Positions 18,231-26,141 of a stretch of 40,955 nucleotides of DNA are shown one piece after another. The first letter of the stretch is position 1. The number at the start of each line of letters is the position of its first letter. Both the position numbers and the translations under genes were made by a program. The stretch covers positions 1-40,955 of the forward strand of contig JACRDA010000061.1 in the NCBI GenBank assembly GCA_016212965.1. The letters run 5' to 3'. The notes under the pieces were generated by a model that saw only the letters and a program-made list of their open reading frames with translations, was not told the origin of the DNA and did not search any database. Origin of the DNA: Myxococcales bacterium (lineage in GTDB: Bacteria > Myxococcota_A > Polyangia > Polyangiales > Polyangiaceae).

Positions 18231-18435
18231 TCACCGCGGTGGCGCGAGGCGCGCGTGCACGCCGGCCAGCACAGGCTCGCCGTCGAAGCGCCCGCGGGTC
18301 CGCGTCGGCGGCGGTGCAGGGTGCCGGTGCGGGCGCGGGCTCGCGCGCCTTCGTGCGGAGCTCCACGGGTGCGCAGCTCGAAAGCGCGACGATCCCGACG
18401 ATCCTGACGATCCCGCCGATCCCGATTCGCGTCAT
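18231..18435 (-). pseudogene. Candidate small lipoprotein, apparently frameshifted
   Basis: An ATG at 18435 overlaps the stop of the upstream WD40 gene as ATGA, the usual arrangement for translational coupling. The peptide starts MTRIGIGGIVRIVGIVALSSC, a convincing lipoprotein signal with lipobox LSSC, and continues CAPVELRTKAREPAPAPAP. After this Pro-rich microrepeat the original frame turns Arg-rich with no natural end before the next gene, whereas another frame gives RFDGEPVLAGVHARLAPPR and a TGA at 18231. The simplest reading is a short lipoprotein gene with an indel in the Pro/Ala repeat. A sequencing error or a chance signal-like frame cannot be excluded. Confidence 0.33.
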
Positions 18436-20186
18436 AGCTCCTCGAGCGTCGGATCGCCTTCGAGCGCGCGCTGGCGGAGGTTCGGCTCGCTCACCCGTTC
18501 GCGGCAGAGGTCGTAGGGGTAGGTCACGGCGCCGAAGCGGCAAAGCGGCTCACGGGTCGTCGCGCCTACGACCTCGACGTGCCCGGCAGGCGTCGTCACG
18601 AGCGCGGCCCCATCCGGCAGGGCGTACTCCCAGGCCACGAGCGTGCCTTGCACCGTCGTCACCGGGCGCTTCGAGGCCTCCGCGTAGAGCTGCTCCAACG
18701 CGAGGGCAGGCACTCGGGCCCCGGCGTTTTCCGGGGCATCGAGCGGTACGCGCCCGCCTTCGAGCGCGCGAGTCGTGTTGGTCACGGGGTCCCACACGCG
18801 CGACCGATGGGGTAGGACCACCTGCCGCCCGAGGAAGGTCGCCGGGCCGCTGCAGACGTCGCAGTCGCGCAAGAGCCGCCCGGTCGCCACCTCCCAGACC
18901 CGAGCCCGCGTCTCGCAGGACGCGAGGAGCAGGCGTCCGTCGCTCGAGAGCTCGAGGCCGAGGCAGACGGGGGCGTGCCCGAACGCATCGGCGGGCGGGC
19001 TTTCCATGCGGCGCACCGGAGCGCCGCTCTCGGCCGAGCGCACCTCGACGGTGACGTCCCCCGTGAACCCGTCGCGCGACTCGAGCGCTACGAGGTGTCC
19101 GTCCGCCGAAAGGGCGGCGGCCTCGGTCGCCGCCGGGATGCGCACCACGCCCGCGGTGCGTGCGGTGTCGAGGTCGATCCAAGCGAGCGACACGGGGGGA
19201 GGAGCGAGGGTGTCGGGGTAGGCGGGCAGCGTGGTCCGCACGTCCGTGGCTCGCATGCGGCCGCGCGCATCGCGCTCCACGAGCCACGCCCCGCGCACGG
19301 GCGTGCGCGCGACCCTCGCGGTGCGCTGCCCCGACGCGAGGTCCCAGCGCGAGAGCTCGGACCCGTCCCAGGCGTTCCGCGTGCTCAGCCACAACGACGT
19401 GGCGTCGGAGGTGAAGCCGACGTGCTCGCCCATCTCGGTCGGTACGATGTCGGCGACCGGCGCACCCGTGCGGCCGTCCCAGACCCGCACGTGGCCGTCG
19501 TCCACCACGGCTGCCACGCGCTCGCCGCCGGCCGAGATGGCGACGGGTCCAACCCCGGCCGTGTCGCTCGCCGCCGCCCCAAAGCGCAACCGCTCCCGGC
19601 CGCTCCCGAGATCGAGGACGTGGACGCTTCGTCGGCCCCCGAAGGCGACGGAGCGCCCGTCGGCCGAGACCGCAAACGGCCCCCCGACCGGGTGCTCGAC
19701 GATCGGCAGCTCCACCGACAGCGGAGCGCCGGTCTCGTGCTCGAGCGCGGCGATGGCGCGATCGCGGAGCCGCTGCGCCTCGGGCCCGTGCCCCGCCGCG
19801 CCTTCCTGCGCCGCGAGCCGGTAGAGCTCCGCCCCGGCCAAGCCCGCGGGATCCATCGCCGCCTGCGCCGCCGCGCGCGGCCCGTCGCTGTCCGCCCGCG
19901 AAGCCGGGCAGAGCTCGTCGGCCCGCGAGAGCACCCGCAACGCGCGCCCGAGCCGCCCCTGCCGCAAGAGCTCCGGCGCGCGCGCGCGCCGATACCCCGC
20001 CGCGACCTCGCAGGGCTCGGGGCGCGCCAACGCTTGCGGGGCGGCCGGTTGCGGAGCCGCGGGTTGCGGGGTCGCACTCACTCTAGGCTCGACCATCGAG
20101 CCCGCAGGCGTCGGAACCGGACAGCCCGCGAGCCCGGCGAAGACGAGGCAGGCGCACGCCCGCAGTCCCTTCCGAAGTGCGCGCAT
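18432..20186 (-). CDS. WD40-like beta-propeller lipoprotein
   Basis: This 584-residue protein has a lipoprotein signal (MRALRKGLRACACLVFAGLAGC, lipobox LAGC). A Pro/Ala linker with PQPAAPQPAAPQ repeats follows, then a short helical region with paired cysteines (about 55-150), then WD40/YVTN-like propeller blades from about residue 165 (FAVSADGRSVAFGG, VAISAGGERVAAVVDDGHVR, ALSADGHLVALESRD, LELSSDGRLLLASCETRARV). Propellers of this type are interaction platforms; no enzyme motif is present. It converges with the small lipoprotein gene at its 3' end, and a possible coupled small gene begins inside its stop codon. A 29-bp piece of its 3' coding region recurs at 21120-21148. Confidence 0.88.
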   Translation of the reverse strand: MRALRKGLRACACLVFAGLAGCPVPTPAGSMVEPRVSATPQPAAPQPAAPQALARPEPCEVAAGYRRARAPELLRQGRLGRALRVLSRADELCPASRADSDGPRAAAQAAMDPAGLAGAELYRLAAQEGAAGHGPEAQRLRDRAIAALEHETGAPLSVELPIVEHPVGGPFAVSADGRSVAFGGRRSVHVLDLGSGRERLRFGAAASDTAGVGPVAISAGGERVAAVVDDGHVRVWDGRTGAPVADIVPTEMGEHVGFTSDATSLWLSTRNAWDGSELSRWDLASGQRTARVARTPVRGAWLVERDARGRMRATDVRTTLPAYPDTLAPPPVSLAWIDLDTARTAGVVRIPAATEAAALSADGHLVALESRDGFTGDVTVEVRSAESGAPVRRMESPPADAFGHAPVCLGLELSSDGRLLLASCETRARVWEVATGRLLRDCDVCSGPATFLGRQVVLPHRSRVWDPVTNTTRALEGGRVPLDAPENAGARVPALALEQLYAEASKRPVTTVQGTLVAWEYALPDGAALVTTPAGHVEVVGATTREPLCRFGAVTYPYDLCRERVSEPNLRQRALEGDPTLEEL

Positions 20187-20280
20187 GGTGTGGCTCGAGG
20201 TGAGTCGCGAGCCGTGAGCGAAGCAGCCCGCCTCGGCGGAGTCAACCGGGGGGCGGGCGAGCGGGTGTGGCTGCGGTCAC

Positions 20281-20404
20281 GGCCCCGCCGCAGCCCAGGC
20301 GCTCGAGGCTGCGCTCCTCGAGCACGCGTTCGTGGCGCGCGCCGCGGCCTATCCGTTGCCGCTCGACGTCGTGCACGCGGAGCTCGCGCCGCTCGGGCCG
20401 TGAG
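20281..20404 (+). pseudogene. Duplicated 3' fragment of the small lipoprotein gene
   Basis: This fragment copies the C-terminal coding end (about 40 codons) of the lipoprotein gene at 17631-18173, including LEHAFVARAAAYPLPLDVVH and the stop. It has no start, signal peptide or upstream coding sequence, so it is not expected to make protein. It lies in the spacer between the WD40 gene and the Uma2 gene, in the same orientation as the parent. Confidence 0.85.
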
Positions 20405-20469
20405 GGAGGCGCGCCGAGCGACGTCTCGCCTTCGGCGGGCCGCAGGAGCGCCGTGCTATCGTGCAGGGG

Positions 20470-21054
20470 ATGGGCGAGCCCGCCGAAGATCGACGCCAAG
20501 CGCTTTACGAAGCGTACCGCGCCGTTCCGCCGCACGAGCACGCCGAGATCATCGGCGGCACCCTCTACGTGATGGCGCGGCCGGCCCCGCGGCACGCCCA
20601 CGCTGCGTCGGCGCTGGGCGGCGAGCTCAGCGGGCCCTTCCAGCGGCGGCGCGGCGGCCCGGGCGGCTGGTGGATCCTCGACGAGCCGGAGGTCCAGCTC
20701 GTGCCGCTCGAGCCCGTCGTGCCCGACCTCGCCGGCTGGCGCGTCGAGCGCATGCCGAGCCTGCCCGAGACCGCGTACTTCGCGCTCGTCCCCGACTGGG
20801 TGTGCGAGGTGCTCTCGAAGTCGACCGAGGCCGTCGACCGCAACGAGAAGCTGCCGCTCTACCGAGCCCACGGCGTCCGGCACGTGTGGCTCGTCGACCC
20901 GATCGCGCAGACGCTCGAGGTCTACACGCTCGGCGAGGCCGAGCGCTGGCGCGAGGTGCGCGTCTTCCGGGCCGATGCGCCCGTCCGCGCCGCGCCCTTC
21001 GACGCCATCGAGCTCGACCTCGCGGCCCTCTGGTCGCCGCCGCAGGGGGCGTGA
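20470..21054 (+). CDS. Uma2-family (DUF820) PD-(D/E)XK endonuclease-like protein
   Basis: This is a protein of about 194 residues with the Uma2 fold pattern: AEIIGGTLYVMARPAPRHA near the N-terminus, then the active-site layout EPEVQL, VPDLAGW, CEVLSKST and NEKLPLYRAHGVRHVWLVDP, which supplies the Glu/Asp/Glu/Lys set of PD-(D/E)XK nucleases. Uma2 proteins are abundant in cyanobacteria and myxobacteria and often ride with mobile DNA; their substrate is mostly unknown. ATG at 20470 is used; an in-frame GTG at 20461 would add three residues. The gene sits exactly between two remnants of a decayed tandem duplication, suggesting it entered or was retained there by rearrangement. Confidence 0.93.
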   Translation: MGEPAEDRRQALYEAYRAVPPHEHAEIIGGTLYVMARPAPRHAHAASALGGELSGPFQRRRGGPGGWWILDEPEVQLVPLEPVVPDLAGWRVERMPSLPETAYFALVPDWVCEVLSKSTEAVDRNEKLPLYRAHGVRHVWLVDPIAQTLEVYTLGEAERWREVRVFRADAPVRAAPFDAIELDLAALWSPPQGA

Positions 21055-21119
21055 GGGCCGCGAAGCCCGGCGACGCCGAGCGTCGGACGACGCGGTGGTG
21101 CCCACGGCGCTCGCGCAGG

Positions 21120-21148
21120 GGTCACGGCGCCGAAGCGGCACAGCGGCT
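21120..21148 (-). repeat. Remnant of the WD40 gene 3' coding region
   Basis: These 29 bp match 18522-18550, inside the 3' end of the WD40 lipoprotein gene, at 28 positions and in the same orientation. The match stops immediately before the AT-richer promoter of the toxin-antitoxin pair, so the rest of the second WD40 copy is gone. Confidence 0.7.
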
Positions 21149-21150
21149 CC

Positions 21151-21179
21151 TTGTCGACATGTCTATTCTGACATATGGT
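21151..21179 (+). promoter_or_regulatory. Candidate higBA promoter and operator
   Basis: TTGTCG (21151-21156) and TATGGT (21174-21179) are separated by 17 bp and resemble -35 and -10 boxes. The spacer holds an inverted repeat, ATGTC tattct GACAT (21159-21174), overlapping a palindrome TGTCGACA (21152-21159). An antitoxin bound here would block the promoter, the usual autoregulation of such pairs. The stretch is visibly less GC-rich than its surroundings. The assignment rests on position and symmetry only. Confidence 0.5.
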
Positions 21180-21187
21180 AGAAGCCG

Positions 21188-21541
21188 TTGAGCCCGTCCG
21201 ACAAGCCGTTGGTGTGGCTTCACGGAGAAGTGAAGAGTCCGCCGCTCTCGACCGGCGCGAGGGTCGAGGCGGGTTTCCTGTTGCGGCGCCTTCAGCGCGG
21301 CGACGCGCTGGGCATGCCCGCGTCGCGTCCGATGCCGTCGATCGGTACCCGGTGCCACGAGCTCAGGATCAACGATGAGGCGGCGACGTGGCGCATCCTG
21401 TACCGGCTCGACCCGGACGCGGTCGTCATCGTGGCGGTGTTCAGCAAGAAGACGCGCGCCACTCCGAGGGCGGTGATCGAGGCTGCGAAGCGCAGACTGA
21501 GGGAGTACGACGCGCTCACGAGGGATGAAGCCGATGGATAA
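21188..21541 (+). CDS. higB: HigB/RelE-type toxin (Gp49-like, DUF891)
   Basis: This 117-residue protein has the full family pattern: KPLVWLHGEVKSPPLS at the start, AGFLLRRLQRGDALGMPASR, then CHELRINDEAATWRILYRLD and AVFSKKTRATPRAVIEAAKR. By family knowledge these are ribosome-dependent mRNA interferases inhibited by the partner antitoxin. The start is set at TTG 21188; family members begin close to the KPLVWL motif, so a later TTG or GTG (about 21209-21212) is also possible. With the predicted promoter the transcript would have almost no leader. The stop overlaps the antitoxin start, the toxin-first order typical of higBA. Confidence 0.92.
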   Translation: MSPSDKPLVWLHGEVKSPPLSTGARVEAGFLLRRLQRGDALGMPASRPMPSIGTRCHELRINDEAATWRILYRLDPDAVVIVAVFSKKTRATPRAVIEAAKRRLREYDALTRDEADG

Positions 21542-21860
21542 GGCGAAGCGAGCCAGGGTTGTTCGTGGTGGATGGCGCGTCGGAACGGCGGACGAGTTTC
21601 TGGGGCTCACGCCCGAAGAGGCTGCGCTGATCGAAGTGAAGCTCGCGCTCAGCGAGGGCCTGCGTGCTCGGCGGCTCGCGATGAGTGTCAGCCAGGTGGA
21701 GCTCGCCCGACGCCTTGGCTCGAGCCAGTCGCGCGTGGCCAAGATGGAAGCGGCCGATCCGTCGGTGTCGATGGACCTCTTGGTCCGGGCGCACCTCGCG
21801 CTCGGCGCCACGGCCCGTGATCTCGCCCGCACCATTGGCAAGGCGAACAGGGCGGCCTGA
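21534..21860 (+). CDS. higA: HigA-type XRE antitoxin
   Basis: This protein of about 108 residues carries an HTH_XRE domain: EGLRARRLAMSVSQVELARR and LGSSQSRVAKMEAADPSVSM (about 45-90), followed by a short helix. Its ATG at 21534 overlaps the toxin stop (ATGGATAA) and has GAGGG 9 nt upstream inside the toxin gene, so translation is coupled. An in-frame ATG at 21525 is less likely because the same GAGGG would abut it. As the antitoxin it should neutralise the upstream HigB and repress the shared promoter. Both genes look intact. Confidence 0.9.
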   Translation: MDKAKRARVVRGGWRVGTADEFLGLTPEEAALIEVKLALSEGLRARRLAMSVSQVELARRLGSSQSRVAKMEAADPSVSMDLLVRAHLALGATARDLARTIGKANRAA

Positions 21861-22028
21861 GGCACGTTCTGGCTGGCGCGCCCGCGTCGCGGGCAGGCTA
21901 CGGCGCCCCCGCGCTCGCACCTCGCCCCCGCGTCGTGGTAAGTCGTGCGTCCCCGGCACGGGCGACCGCGCCGGATCGCGTACCTGCCGCGCTAGTTGCC
22001 GCGTGCTCACCGCGTACGGAGAACGTCC

Positions 22029-23633
22029 ATGTCCGAGCCAGTCACCCCGCCCCCTGCCACGCCGGCCGATGCGTCCGCCGCGAAGTCGATGGACAAGATC
22101 ATGGCGCTCTGCAAGCGCCGCGGCTTCATCTTCCAGGCCTCCGACATCTACGGCGGTCTCAACGGGTTCTGGGACTACGGGCCGCTCGGCGCGCAGCTGA
22201 AGAAGAATCTCCGCGACGCGTGGTGGCAGGACGTCGTCATGAGCCCGTGCTCCGGCCTGCCGGGGCCGGACGGCCAGCCGGTGCAGATCGTGCCCGTCGA
22301 CACCTGCATCATCCAGCACCCCAAGGTCTGGGTGGCCTCGGGGCACACCGAGACCTTCAACGACCCGATGGTCGACTGCCGCGAGACGAAGTCGCGCTAC
22401 CGCTTCGACCACCTGCTCGTCTACGTGAACGCCGACGAGGCCCCGACCGACAAGCCGTACTTCGCCTTCGTGTCGGGGACGCCGAGCGAGGCCAAGCAGA
22501 AGAAGAAGGCCGAGAAGGCCTTCGGCGAGGTCAAGGTCCTGCCGCTCTCCGCCGTCGACAAGGACCGGTGGCCGCGCGTGCTCGCGCCCGAGGCCGAGAA
22601 GGTGGGCTCGCTCACCGAGCCGCGCGCCTTCAACCTCATGTTCAAGACCTACGTCGGCGCGACGGCGACCGAGGACGACGTCGCGTATCTCCGGCCCGAG
22701 ACGGCGCAGGGCATGTTCGTCCAGTTCAAGAACGTCGTCGACTCGACGCGCGTGCGCATCCCCTTCGGCATCGCCCAGGTCGGCAAGGCCTTCCGGAACG
22801 AGGTCACGCCGCGCAACTTCACCTTCCGGTCGCGCGAGTTCGAGCAGATGGAGATCGAGTTCTTCTGCCATCCGAGCGAGGCGCACGCCTGGTACCGCTT
22901 CTTCTGCGAGTGGCGGCTCGGGTGGTGGAAGCGCATGGGCCTCGCGGGCGAGAACCTGCGCCTGCGCGTCCAGGCGAAGGACGAGCTCGCGCACTACGCC
23001 AAGGAGGGGGCGGGGACGAGCGACATCGAGTACCGCTTCCCCTTCACGTCGCCCGACTTCGGCGAGATCGAGGGCGTCGCGCACCGCGCCGACTTCGACC
23101 TCGCGACGCACCAGCTGCACTCGAAGACGAAGCTCGAGTACTTCGATTCGGAGCGCGGGGAGCTGCTGCCGAACGGCGGCCGCAAGGGCGAGCGCTACCT
23201 GCCGCACTGCATCGAGCCCTCGGCGGGGCTCGATCGCGGTGTGCTCGCGGTCCTGTGCGAGGCCTTCACGGTCGACGCTTCGCGGCCGAGCCCCGAGCTC
23301 CTCAAGATCCACCCGCGCCTCGCGCCCATCAAGGCGGCGGTCTTCCCGCTCGTCAACAAGGAGGGCATGCCCGAGGTGAGCGCGAAGCTCCACCGCGCGC
23401 TCGCGAGCCGCTTCGGCCACCTCGGCTTCGTCGAGCACGACGTCAAGGCCACGATCGGCAAGCGCTACGCGCGCATGGACGAGGCCGGCTGCCCGGTGTG
23501 CTTCACCGTCGACGGCGACACCCTGAAGGATCAGACGGTGACGGCCCGCGACCGCGATACGGGCACGCAGGTCCGCATCGCGCTCGACGCCGTCGAGGGC
23601 TACCTCCGGGACAAGCTCACGACGGACGGCTGA
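22029..23633 (+). CDS. glyS: Glycine--tRNA ligase, class II dimeric type
   Basis: This enzyme of 534 residues charges tRNA-Gly with glycine in the cytoplasm. It is the single-chain alpha2 type found in archaea, eukaryotes and many bacteria, not the GlyQ/GlyS heterotetramer. Class II features are seen: SDIYGGLNGFWDYGPLG near residue 40, motif 2 FRNEVTPRNFTFRSREFEQM (about 255), and motif 3 with EPSAGLDRGVLAVL (about 396). The C-terminal anticodon-binding domain includes LAPIKAAVFPLVNKEGM and RYARMDEAGCPVCFTVDGD. The ATG at 22029 (MSEPVTPPPATPADA) is preferred over an upstream in-frame codon. The gene stands alone, 168 bp after the antitoxin gene. Confidence 0.97.
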   Translation: MSEPVTPPPATPADASAAKSMDKIMALCKRRGFIFQASDIYGGLNGFWDYGPLGAQLKKNLRDAWWQDVVMSPCSGLPGPDGQPVQIVPVDTCIIQHPKVWVASGHTETFNDPMVDCRETKSRYRFDHLLVYVNADEAPTDKPYFAFVSGTPSEAKQKKKAEKAFGEVKVLPLSAVDKDRWPRVLAPEAEKVGSLTEPRAFNLMFKTYVGATATEDDVAYLRPETAQGMFVQFKNVVDSTRVRIPFGIAQVGKAFRNEVTPRNFTFRSREFEQMEIEFFCHPSEAHAWYRFFCEWRLGWWKRMGLAGENLRLRVQAKDELAHYAKEGAGTSDIEYRFPFTSPDFGEIEGVAHRADFDLATHQLHSKTKLEYFDSERGELLPNGGRKGERYLPHCIEPSAGLDRGVLAVLCEAFTVDASRPSPELLKIHPRLAPIKAAVFPLVNKEGMPEVSAKLHRALASRFGHLGFVEHDVKATIGKRYARMDEAGCPVCFTVDGDTLKDQTVTARDRDTGTQVRIALDAVEGYLRDKLTTDG

Positions 23634-23678
23634 GCGCCCCGGAGCCAACGACGGCCCGCGCGGGTGTACGCTCGGGGT

Positions 23679-25580
23679 ATGAACGGACGCTCGCTCGGCC
23701 TCGCGCTCCTCGCCGCGGTTGCGGTCTCCGTCACGGTCGGCTCGATGCCCGCGTGCAGCGGGAGCTCGGAGTCGACCGCGGCCGGGCCGACCAGCCTCGA
23801 TGGCCTCGTCGCGCTCACGGTGTCGCCCGGGACGGCGAGCCTCGAGATGAGCTGGGGCGCGACCGCGACACAGGCGTTCGTGGCCGTCGGGAGCTTTGCC
23901 GACGGGACGAGCGGCGACGTCACGAGCCTCGTCGCGTGGACGACGACCCTGTGGGGCGCGGACATTGCGGGCGGCGTGTTCTCGACCACGCTGCCCGGCA
24001 CGAGCACCGTGACGGCCTCGGGGCTCGGGGTCTCGGCGAGCGCCACCGTCACGGTCAAGGTCGTGGGCGAGGCGGTCCTGACGAACACGCCCCCGGGCGC
24101 GAGCGGTGCCCTGGACGGCACGCCCACCGCCGGGGCCAAACCGGCCATCGCGTATCCGCTCGACGGCGCGCTCTTTCCGCTCAACCTCGGCAACACCGAG
24201 TTTCAGCTCGCGCAGGGCGACGCCGCGCAGACGGTCGGGCGCATCGACGTGTCGGGCGATCTCATCGAGCTCCGCATCGTGGGGCCATGCGTCGCCATCG
24301 CGGGGGTCGCGCCGCCCGGGGGGTGCGCGCTCACGCTCGACGACGCGCTCGTGCCGATGCTCGCGGGCGCGAGCGAGGGCGAGAGCATGAGCGTGCGCGT
24401 GCGCCTCGCGGCCGCGGACGGGAGCGCGCTCGGCGAGAGCGACGCCATCGACGTGCGCTGGACCCAGACGCCCGTCGGCGGCGGGCTCTACTACTGGAGC
24501 GCGCGCGACAACGGGCCGACGTACATCTTTCGCTACGACCTCGACGCGCCGGGCACGCCGCCGGCCCAGTTTTTCTCGAACGCCGAGTCGCCGGATCTGC
24601 ACGACGGCACGCCCGAGCCGTGTGTCGGCTGCCATGCGGTCTCGCAGGACGGGCGCAAGATGGCGCTCACCTTCGGCGGCTCCGACACGTCGGACTTCGA
24701 GCTCCTCGACGTCGCCACCAAGGCGCAGATCGCCGTCCGCAACACCGATCCGGCGGGTTTCGCCACCATGACTGCGCTGTCGCCGGACGGCGCGTACCTC
24801 GCGACCTCGTTCCGCGGGGCGCTCGCGCTGCGGGCGGCCGACGCGACGCTCGGCGAGCTCGCGACGGTGTCGGGCGGGGCCACGATCGGCGAGGCGCTGA
24901 GCCAGCCCTTCTGGTCGGCCGACGGCACGAAGCTCGCCTTCGTCGGCTGGGTGCCGGGCGCGAACGGCGCCAACGCCTCGACGAACGGCGACGTCGTGCG
25001 CGGCGCGCAGATCTTCGTCGCCGACGTGAACGGCGCGACGGCGGGCACCCCGGCGCTCGCCGTCGCGCGCGTGGCCGGGCGCTCGAGCTACTACCCGGCG
25101 CTCTCGGACGACGGCGCGTGGCTCGTCTTCAACCAGTCGCGCTGCGATGGGCCCGCGGGCTTCCATCCCTACGGCAACGACGCCTGCGACGGCTACGACG
25201 ACGCCTCGGCCGAGGTGTACGTCGCGCCGGTCACGGGCGGCACGCCGACCCGCCTCGCGCGCGCCAACGGACCCGAGACCTGGACCAACTCGTGGCCGCG
25301 CTGGAGCCCGACGCACGGGACCTTCCGGGGCAAGAGCATCTACTTCCTCGCGTTCTCGTCGAAGCGCCCCTACGGCCTGCGCCTGCCGGGCTCGACCGAC
25401 GGCTCGACCCCGCCGCAGCTGTGGCTCGCGGCGGTCGCGCTCGAGCCCGGCACGCCCCCGGGCGCGGTCGATCCGAGCTTCGCGCCGGTGTGGCTCCCGC
25501 TGCAGGACTCGGACATGGCGAGCCCGACCGGCAACCACGTCCCGCAGTGGGCGGCCGCGGCGCTGCCCATCCCGAACTGA
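23679..25580 (+). CDS. TolB-like propeller lipoprotein with a single CXXCH motif
   Basis: This 633-residue protein begins with a lipoprotein-like signal (MNGRSLGLALLAAVAVSVTV, then SMPACSG). It holds a Big_2-like immunoglobulin fold (about 40-130, LTVSPGTASLEMSWGATATQ), a middle domain with YPLDGALFPLNLGNTEFQLA, then TolB/PD40-like blades (ALSPDGAYLATSFRGALALR, PFWSADGTKLAFVGWVPG, YYPALSDDGAWLVFNQSRCD). Before the propeller lies EPCVGCHAVSQDGRKMALTF (CVGCH, about 315-319), a c-type haem attachment signature. Surface proteins with one CXXCH before a TolB propeller occur in myxobacteria; whether haem is bound is unknown. The ATG at 23679 fits the signal peptide. It is 45 bp downstream of glyS. 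Confidence 0.88.
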   Translation: MNGRSLGLALLAAVAVSVTVGSMPACSGSSESTAAGPTSLDGLVALTVSPGTASLEMSWGATATQAFVAVGSFADGTSGDVTSLVAWTTTLWGADIAGGVFSTTLPGTSTVTASGLGVSASATVTVKVVGEAVLTNTPPGASGALDGTPTAGAKPAIAYPLDGALFPLNLGNTEFQLAQGDAAQTVGRIDVSGDLIELRIVGPCVAIAGVAPPGGCALTLDDALVPMLAGASEGESMSVRVRLAAADGSALGESDAIDVRWTQTPVGGGLYYWSARDNGPTYIFRYDLDAPGTPPAQFFSNAESPDLHDGTPEPCVGCHAVSQDGRKMALTFGGSDTSDFELLDVATKAQIAVRNTDPAGFATMTALSPDGAYLATSFRGALALRAADATLGELATVSGGATIGEALSQPFWSADGTKLAFVGWVPGANGANASTNGDVVRGAQIFVADVNGATAGTPALAVARVAGRSSYYPALSDDGAWLVFNQSRCDGPAGFHPYGNDACDGYDDASAEVYVAPVTGGTPTRLARANGPETWTNSWPRWSPTHGTFRGKSIYFLAFSSKRPYGLRLPGSTDGSTPPQLWLAAVALEPGTPPGAVDPSFAPVWLPLQDSDMASPTGNHVPQWAAAALPIPN

Positions 25581-25664
25581 CGAGGCGCGGTCGCTCGCGC
25601 GATGACTCGCCGATCGCGGAGCGTCGCGTCCGACTCCCGACCCTCCACGGCGGAGGTGCTGGCG

Positions 25665-26141
25665 ATGAAGCGGGTCGTCGGGGCGCTCGACCGGCCCGCG
25701 GCCGCGCGCTTCGCGGCCGAGTGTGCCGGGCGCGTGCTCGCGCTCTTCGAGGCCGCCCACCCCGAGGACGACCGCCCGCGCAAGGCGATCGAGGTGGCTC
25801 GCGCGGGCGCTCCGGTCGCCGTCGCGCGCGCCGCTGCCTCGGCCGCGCATGCCGCCGCCCGAGCCGCAACGGACGCCGCAACGGACGCCGCAACGGACGT
25901 CGCAACGGACGTCGCAACGGACGTCCGCGCCGTCCATGCCGCCCGGGCCGCCGGCCACGCGGCCGCCGCGCTCCACGTTGCGACGCACGCCGCCGCCGCG
26001 GCCTATTACGCTGCGCGTGCCGCCGCCGACCCCGCCGAGCGCCGCTGGCAGTGGGAGCGCCTTCAGCGCGTCGTCGGCAGCTGCCAGCGCTCCACGGTCG
26101 GCGTCACGTCCGCGAAGGGCGGCGGGATCTCGAGGGCATAG
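25665..26141 (+). CDS. Imm5-like alanine-rich protein (putative immunity family)
   Basis: This 158-residue protein matches the PF21805-type pattern: FAAECAGRVLALFEAAHPED, DRPRKAIEVARAG, AAHAAARAATDA, AARAAGHAAAALHVATHAAA, AYYAARAAADPAERRWQWER. Family members are often misnamed SbcC exonuclease and are linked to polymorphic-toxin immunity only by similarity. The ATG at 25665 (MKRVVGALDR) is chosen because GGAGG lies 8 nt upstream; an earlier in-frame ATG at 25602 adds an Arg/Ser stretch absent from the family. The centre carries five ATD(A/V) repeats. The last about 25 residues, after the conserved WQWERL, lie antisense to the next gene, hinting that the native 3' end was lost. Confidence 0.75.
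   Translation: MKRVVGALDRPAAARFAAECAGRVLALFEAAHPEDDRPRKAIEVARAGAPVAVARAAASAAHAAARAATDAATDAATDVATDVATDVRAVHAARAAGHAAAALHVATHAAAAAYYAARAAADPAERRWQWERLQRVVGSCQRSTVGVTSAKGGGISRA
25865..25924 (+). repeat. Five tandem 12-bp repeats inside the Imm5-like gene
   Basis: The unit CGCAACGGACG(C/T) occurs five times without interruption. It is a multiple of three and keeps the frame, adding ATDA, ATDA, ATDV, ATDV, ATDV to the protein. It sits where family members have a short variable linker between helices. Confidence 0.9.

Noticed and set aside
21861..21910. Terminator after higA (gcccgcgtcgcgggc)
   Set aside because: A short GC hairpin without a T run; such stems are frequent by chance at this GC content.
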